From: Proteiniphilum sp. | GTDB lineage: Bacteria; Bacteroidota; Bacteroidia; Bacteroidales; Dysgonomonadaceae | DNA: 9,240 bases | Assembly (NCBI GenBank): GCA_031255275.1 | Contig: JAIRSV010000035.1 | Location: 1 to 9,240 of the forward strand | Direction: 5' to 3' | In this document: one piece after another, positions 6,688 through 9,240 of the stretch | Layout of the letters: every line of letters begins with the position of its first letter | How positions within the stretch are numbered: the first letter of the stretch is position 1 | The notes under the pieces: generated by a model | Told to the model about the DNA's origin: nothing | Seen by the model: the letters and a program-made list of their open reading frames with translations, nothing else | Databases searched by the model: none | Program-made: the position numbers and the translations under genes

Positions 6688-7374
6688 TTATTTCTCGAAG
6701 GCCTGCAGGTATTTGTCGATATAGAGCTGTTTCTCTTTCGATCTGTATTGCTGGATGTAGCGCGGATGTTCCAGCACCGTCATCCGGTCAAAGAGCTTTC
6801 CGTCTCTGTTCAGCCTGCGGATGAAGTCGGCGTTTTTCTTTCCGAGGATGTATACTTCAGACGTGTCAAGGCCGACGGCGATATGCTTTCTGAGCGATTC
6901 GAGCATAAAGGGCGTGAGCTTTTCAAACAGCGTCCTGTCGTCATAATAATTGGCGTTGAGCCGGGTGCCGTCTCCCGTCTCGCGAATGATGGCCAGCGGA
7001 AAGGGCGAATTGATGTAGAATCGGCCGTAGAAGCTTTCGGCTCCGCCATAAGCGGCGATCATGTCATAGATGAACAGCGAGGATACTTCGTGGGTGTGCG
7101 CCGAGTGCATGGTGATTCCGCAGACGCTTTCGAGGCGTTTGGTGTCGGTGAAGGGGACGCCCGTCACGCCTGCTCCGTGGCGGCCAGGATTGATGCCGAT
7201 AATGAATTTGCGCCGGACGGTATCGCTGTAGTATTTGCGGTAGAAGGCTTGCATGACGGATATTGTTTCCGGGTTTTCCAGGAAAGGGTTCAGTACACGG
7301 AAGCCTTGGGGCAGTTCTCCGGGGTAGTGCAGTTCCCGGTTGAAGGCGATAATTTTGTCTGCCAGATTTTTCAT
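6688..7374 (-). CDS. SMUG2-like uracil-DNA glycosylase family protein
   Basis: A 228-residue protein resembling single-strand-selective (family 3, SMUG2-like) DNA glycosylases that excise deaminated bases. Motif 1 is visible as FIIGINPGRHGAGVTGVPFT (residues 57-76), comparable to the GxNPGPxGxxQTGVPF motif of SMUG proteins. FYINSPFPL (119-127) lies in the middle, and LEHPRYIQQYR (201-211) corresponds to the motif-2 HP loop. I cannot confirm substrate range from sequence. A TTG at 7414-7416 would extend the frame by 14 codons, but that codon abuts a TATATTTG promoter element, so transcription should start downstream of it. The ATG at 7372-7374 (MKNLADKI) is therefore the better start. It is the first gene of a run with cmk and ispH. 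Bacteroidota members of this group have been annotated as a domain of unknown function. Confidence 0.82.
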   Translation of the reverse strand: MKNLADKIIAFNRELHYPGELPQGFRVLNPFLENPETISVMQAFYRKYYSDTVRRKFIIGINPGRHGAGVTGVPFTDTKRLESVCGITMHSAHTHEVSSLFIYDMIAAYGGAESFYGRFYINSPFPLAIIRETGDGTRLNANYYDDRTLFEKLTPFMLESLRKHIAVGLDTSEVYILGKKNADFIRRLNRDGKLFDRMTVLEHPRYIQQYRSKEKQLYIDKYLQAFEK

Positions 7375-7405
7375 TTTCGCTGTTTCGTTTAATTTCTCCG
7401 GATGG

Positions 7406-7413
7406 CAAATATA
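7406..7413 (-). promoter_or_regulatory. Probable -7 element for the glycosylase-cmk-ispH unit
   Basis: The minus strand reads TATATTTG, an exact TAnnTTTG match, 31 nt before the chosen ATG of the glycosylase-like gene. No TTTG is found 19-21 nt upstream, so the -33 half is degenerate. Its position argues against the TTG start at 7416. Confidence 0.5.
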
Positions 7414-7451
7414 CAAAATCTTTGTCTTATCTTCCTGTTTTCTCTGATTCG

Positions 7452-7512
7452 GGGGCGTTGCCCCTGTGATCCCCTTGCTTCCACCCCCGCAGGTCGGCGT
7501 TACGCAACGCTC
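7452..7512. repeat. GC-rich inverted-repeat element (REP-like candidate)
   Basis: A roughly 60-bp GC-rich island inside an AT-rich divergent intergenic region. GCGTTGC (7455-7461) and GCAACGC (7504-7510) are perfect 7-bp inverted arms at its ends. Each end also folds locally: GGGGC-GTT-GCCCC (7452-7464) and GCGTT-ACGC-AACGC (7497-7510). Between them lies a pyrimidine-rich strand. The architecture resembles bacterial REP/BIME or small miniature elements, but copy number elsewhere in the genome cannot be seen here. It is not placed as a terminator, since the flanking genes diverge. Confidence 0.4.
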
Positions 7513-7565
7513 TCCACTTTCAATTCAAAAAAAATACGCTGAAGTGATAATTTAATTTTGAAAAA

Positions 7566-7596
7566 TTTGGTCAACCGGTAAAAAAATATACTTTTG
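7566..7596 (+). promoter_or_regulatory. Canonical Bacteroidota promoter upstream of the HU-like gene
   Basis: TTTG (7566-7569), 19 nt of spacer and TACTTTTG (7589-7596) match the Bacteroidota housekeeping promoter exactly. Transcription should start near 7603 and run rightward, giving a leader of about 390 nt before the HU-like gene. Confidence 0.7.
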
Positions 7597-7724
7597 GTGT
7601 CTTAGAAGTAGAAAACGATTATTCCGCTCATTTAAAAAAAACCGAGAACAGATATGTCGCATTGGATACACATTATCGAAAGTTTAGTGAGAATGAACGC
7701 TCGCCCTTTGGCCTGTCCGGATAA

Positions 7725-7758
7725 TTTGATTGTGTGTGTGGAGGCAGGCGTATTTTTG
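7725..7758 (+). promoter_or_regulatory. Possible second promoter for the HU-like gene
   Basis: TTTG at 7725-7728 and TATTTTTG at 7751-7758 are separated by 22 nt, slightly longer than the usual 19-21. The -7 half is an exact consensus match. It would give a leader of about 230 nt. Confidence 0.3.
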
Positions 7759-7892
7759 TGCGCGTGTAGTCTAACCTTTTTTCCGCACAGACGCAAGTTT
7801 TCCTGTTTTATTTACTCAGACGGTTTGACTGCCGTTTATCCCTCATTTTTAAGAACGGACGGATGGAGAAAATCCCGCCGCTTATCCGCCGG

Positions 7893-7936
7893 AATTTCCA
7901 TAGTGATGCAGGAAAATTTCCGTCACTATGGAAATT
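7893..7936 (+). repeat. Perfect 14-bp inverted repeat (stem-loop) in the HU leader
   Basis: AATTTCCATAGTGA (7893-7906) and TCACTATGGAAATT (7923-7936) are exact reverse complements around a 16-nt loop. The stem would be stable in RNA. No T-run follows directly, so it is not a standard terminator. Three near-palindromic modules, GGAATTTCC (7891-7899), GGAAAATTTCC (7911-7921) and GGAAATTTTC (7930-7939), fall at spacings of about 20 nt, which also fits an operator for a dimeric DNA-binding protein. Either reading is inference. Confidence 0.7.
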
Positions 7937-7994
7937 TTCACGCATCCTTACGAGAAGTTTTTTACTACATGTTTAATATTTAAAATATGAAGTT

Positions 7995-8372
7995 ATGAAG
8001 TACAGATTAGTAGAACGCGGGAATCCCGCAAATCCGGCAGAACCGAAAAAATGGTATGCCAATCCGGTGAATGTCGGTAAATTTATGATTAGAGATTTTG
8101 CAAAAGAAATTGCAGGCCGTTTGTTGCTCACGCGCGGCGACATTGAAAACACGCTTGACAATTTTCCGGAAGAATTGCCTGCGTTCCTGAAAATCGGCAT
8201 GAGTATCCGGCCAGGTGAATTTGGTACGCTGCGGCTGAACCTCTCAAGTGAAGGCACAGACACGCCCGAAGCCTTTAATGCCGCCTGCATCAAAGGCGTA
8301 AAGGTGATCTTTACGCCGAGTATGGAACTGAAAAAAGCACTGGAAGACATTCCTTTTGAGGAGGCAAAATAA
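7995..8372 (+). CDS. HU-HIG family DNA-binding protein
   Basis: A 125-residue histone-like protein of the Bacteroidota HU-HIG group, related to HU/IHF. It would bind and bend DNA as a dimer in the nucleoid. The N-terminus MKYRLVERGNPANPAEPKKWYANP is typical of the group (a basic strand, then a P-rich segment and K-K/W-Y). Residues 29-68 form the dimerising helices (FMIRDFAKEIAGRLLLTRGDIENTLDNF), and 74-110 the beta-arm region with GEFGTLRLNLSSEG and VKVIFTPSMELKKAL, where FTP is strongly kept in the family. There is no phage or integrase gene nearby. The start ATG at 7995-7997 is chosen because the ATG at 7987 is followed two codons later by a stop. A long leader with an inverted repeat precedes it. 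Confidence 0.9.
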   Translation: MKYRLVERGNPANPAEPKKWYANPVNVGKFMIRDFAKEIAGRLLLTRGDIENTLDNFPEELPAFLKIGMSIRPGEFGTLRLNLSSEGTDTPEAFNAACIKGVKVIFTPSMELKKALEDIPFEEAK

Positions 8373-8403
8373 GAGAGGGGGAAAGTTAAAATTCAAAACC
8401 CTA

Positions 8404-8431
8404 TCGCAAGCAGGGTGATTGGAGCTTGCGA
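8404..8431 (+). repeat. 8-bp stem-loop between the HU-like and symporter genes
   Basis: TCGCAAGC (8404-8411) and GCTTGCGA (8424-8431) are exact reverse complements with a 12-nt loop. It is followed by an A-rich run on the plus strand, not T residues, so it does not read as an intrinsic terminator. It lies 18 nt before the symporter ATG and could affect readthrough or translation from the HU-like gene. Confidence 0.5.
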
Positions 8432-8449
8432 AAAATAAATGATTAACAC

Positions 8450-9240
8450 ATGGATTTTTCAAAAATTGTATCGGAAATAAGCGCCTTCGTATGGGGCACC
8501 CCCGTCATCGTATTTCTTTTGGCGGCGGGACTGTATTTTTCTCTTCGTACCCGATTCATGCAAATACGCTATTTCAAGCGAATGATGCATATGCTGTTTC
8601 ACGGCAAGTCGTCGGACTCGGGGATCTCATCCTTTCAGGCCTTTGCCCTTGCGCTTTCGGGACGCGTGGGTACGGGCAACATTGCCGGAGTAGCCACGGC
8701 GATCGCTCTGGGCGGTCCCGGCTCGATCTTCTGGATGTGGACGATCGCCTTCTTCGGCGCCGCCACCTCCTACGTGGAGTCATCCCTCGGACAGATTTAC
8801 AAGGAAAAGATAGACGGGCATTACAGGGGTGGCCCGGCGTATTATATACTGAAAGGAATCGGCAACAAATATTTTGCCATGACCTTTGCGCTGGCTGCGG
8901 TCATATCATTGGGTCTGCTGATGCCCGGCGTACAGTCCAGCGCCATCTGCGACGCTTTCGAAAATTCGTTTCATCTCGACAAGCGAATCGTTGCGGGGGG
9001 CGTAGCGCTGATTCTTGCGCTGATTATCTTCGGAGGCGTGAAGCGTCTGGCGCGTGTGGCCGGATACGTTACGCCTTTTATGGCTGTCGGATATGTTATT
9101 GTGGCGGCGGTCATTCTGGTAATCCACTGCGATCAGATCCCCGCCATGCTTTCGCTGATATTCAGAAGCGCCTTCGGGCTGGATTCGGCAATGGGTGGAA
9201 TCGTCGGATCGGCGATCAGCATGGGTGTGAAGCGCGGCGT
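8450..9240 (+). CDS. Alanine/glycine:cation (Na+) symporter, AGCS family, 5' part
   Basis: The first 263 codons of an amino acid:Na+ (or H+) symporter; the gene continues past the right edge (full family members are about 440-500 residues or more). The protein begins MDFSKIVSEISAFVWGTPVI with a membrane span at about 12-31. The AGCS signature follows: GRVGTGNIAGVATAIALGG (residues 71-89), then GPGSIFWMW, and GGPAYYI (127-133) after a cytoplasmic basic loop. Further hydrophobic spans are near 143-160, 181-196 and 206-226. ATG at 8450-8452 gives the expected N-terminus. No TAnnTTTG element lies in the 77-nt gap after the HU-like gene, so readthrough from the HU promoter is possible. The substrate (alanine, glycine or another small amino acid) cannot be told from this part. 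Confidence 0.93.
   Translation, partial: MDFSKIVSEISAFVWGTPVIVFLLAAGLYFSLRTRFMQIRYFKRMMHMLFHGKSSDSGISSFQAFALALSGRVGTGNIAGVATAIALGGPGSIFWMWTIAFFGAATSYVESSLGQIYKEKIDGHYRGGPAYYILKGIGNKYFAMTFALAAVISLGLLMPGVQSSAICDAFENSFHLDKRIVAGGVALILALIIFGGVKRLARVAGYVTPFMAVGYVIVAAVILVIHCDQIPAMLSLIFRSAFGLDSAMGGIVGSAISMGVKRG

Larger units (their letters stand above)
7597..7994 (+). other. Long structured leader before the HU-like gene, no confident gene
   Basis: About 400 nt with no recognisable gene. A 109-codon frame (7654-7983) is open, ending 11 nt before the HU-like start and beginning about 50 nt after the predicted transcription start. Its product is Cys- and Phe-containing, matches no family I know, and its distal part is made of the inverted repeat, so I leave it as possible but unproven. 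A second promoter-like pair (TTTG 7725-7728, 22-nt spacer, TATTTTTG 7751-7758) could start a shorter leader. The region holds the 14-bp inverted repeat listed separately and a T6 run near 7957-7962. Confidence 0.45.

Noticed and set aside
5835..6824. 329-codon plus-strand frame opposite cmk and ispH
   Set aside because: It is antisense to well-supported genes, and its Cys/Phe/Gly-rich composition is typical of a shadow frame in GC-biased third positions.
6748..7392. 214-codon plus-strand frame opposite the glycosylase-like gene
   Set aside because: The minus-strand protein has the family motifs; this frame has none and is a shadow.
7452..7464. GGGGC-GTT-GCCCC hairpin as a terminator
   Set aside because: The flanking genes diverge, so no gene ends here, and no T-run follows.

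Overview
This window looks like chromosomal DNA of a Bacteroidales bacterium (Bacteroidota, relatives of Bacteroides, Parabacteroides or Dysgonomonadaceae). Three things point there. Several promoters follow the Bacteroidota consensus (TTTG about 20 nt before TAnnTTTG), and Shine-Dalgarno sites are not obvious. The protein families are typical: an HU-HIG histone-like protein, a lamin-tail/OadG fusion and a SMUG2-like glycosylase. The gene pairing cmk-ispH next to pfkA also fits. The genus cannot be fixed from the sequence alone.

Positions 1-7374 are read entirely from the minus strand, in three likely transcription units. (i) From the right, a SMUG2-like uracil-DNA glycosylase homologue, cmk (CMP kinase) and ispH (last step of the MEP isoprenoid pathway) form a tight run, with cmk and ispH overlapping by ATGA. 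(ii) pfkA (ATP-dependent phosphofructokinase) has its own promoter, whose upstream half lies inside the last codons of ispH. (iii) A sodium-pumping methylmalonyl-CoA decarboxylase cluster runs mce, mmdA, lamin-tail/OadG fusion (gamma/delta subunit), mmdC (biotin carrier), mmdB (beta subunit, cut by the left edge). It completes the succinate-to-propionate route: the epimerase adjusts methylmalonyl-CoA stereochemistry and the decarboxylase uses the CO2 release to expel Na+.

Positions 7375-7994 are a divergent intergenic region. It holds the -7 element for the leftward unit, a short GC-rich inverted-repeat element, a textbook rightward promoter, and a leader of about 390 nt with a perfect 14-bp inverted repeat. 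The rightward genes are a 125-residue HU-HIG DNA-binding protein and an AGCS-type amino acid:Na+ symporter cut by the right edge. The symporter could spend the sodium gradient built by the decarboxylase, but that link is inference.

Most of the window is ordinary core metabolism. The parts deserving a second look are the lamin-tail domain on the decarboxylase gamma subunit, the structured leader before the HU-like gene, the REP-like GC-rich element, and a nine-C run inside cmk. I found no CRISPR array, tRNA, rRNA, insertion sequence or defence system.
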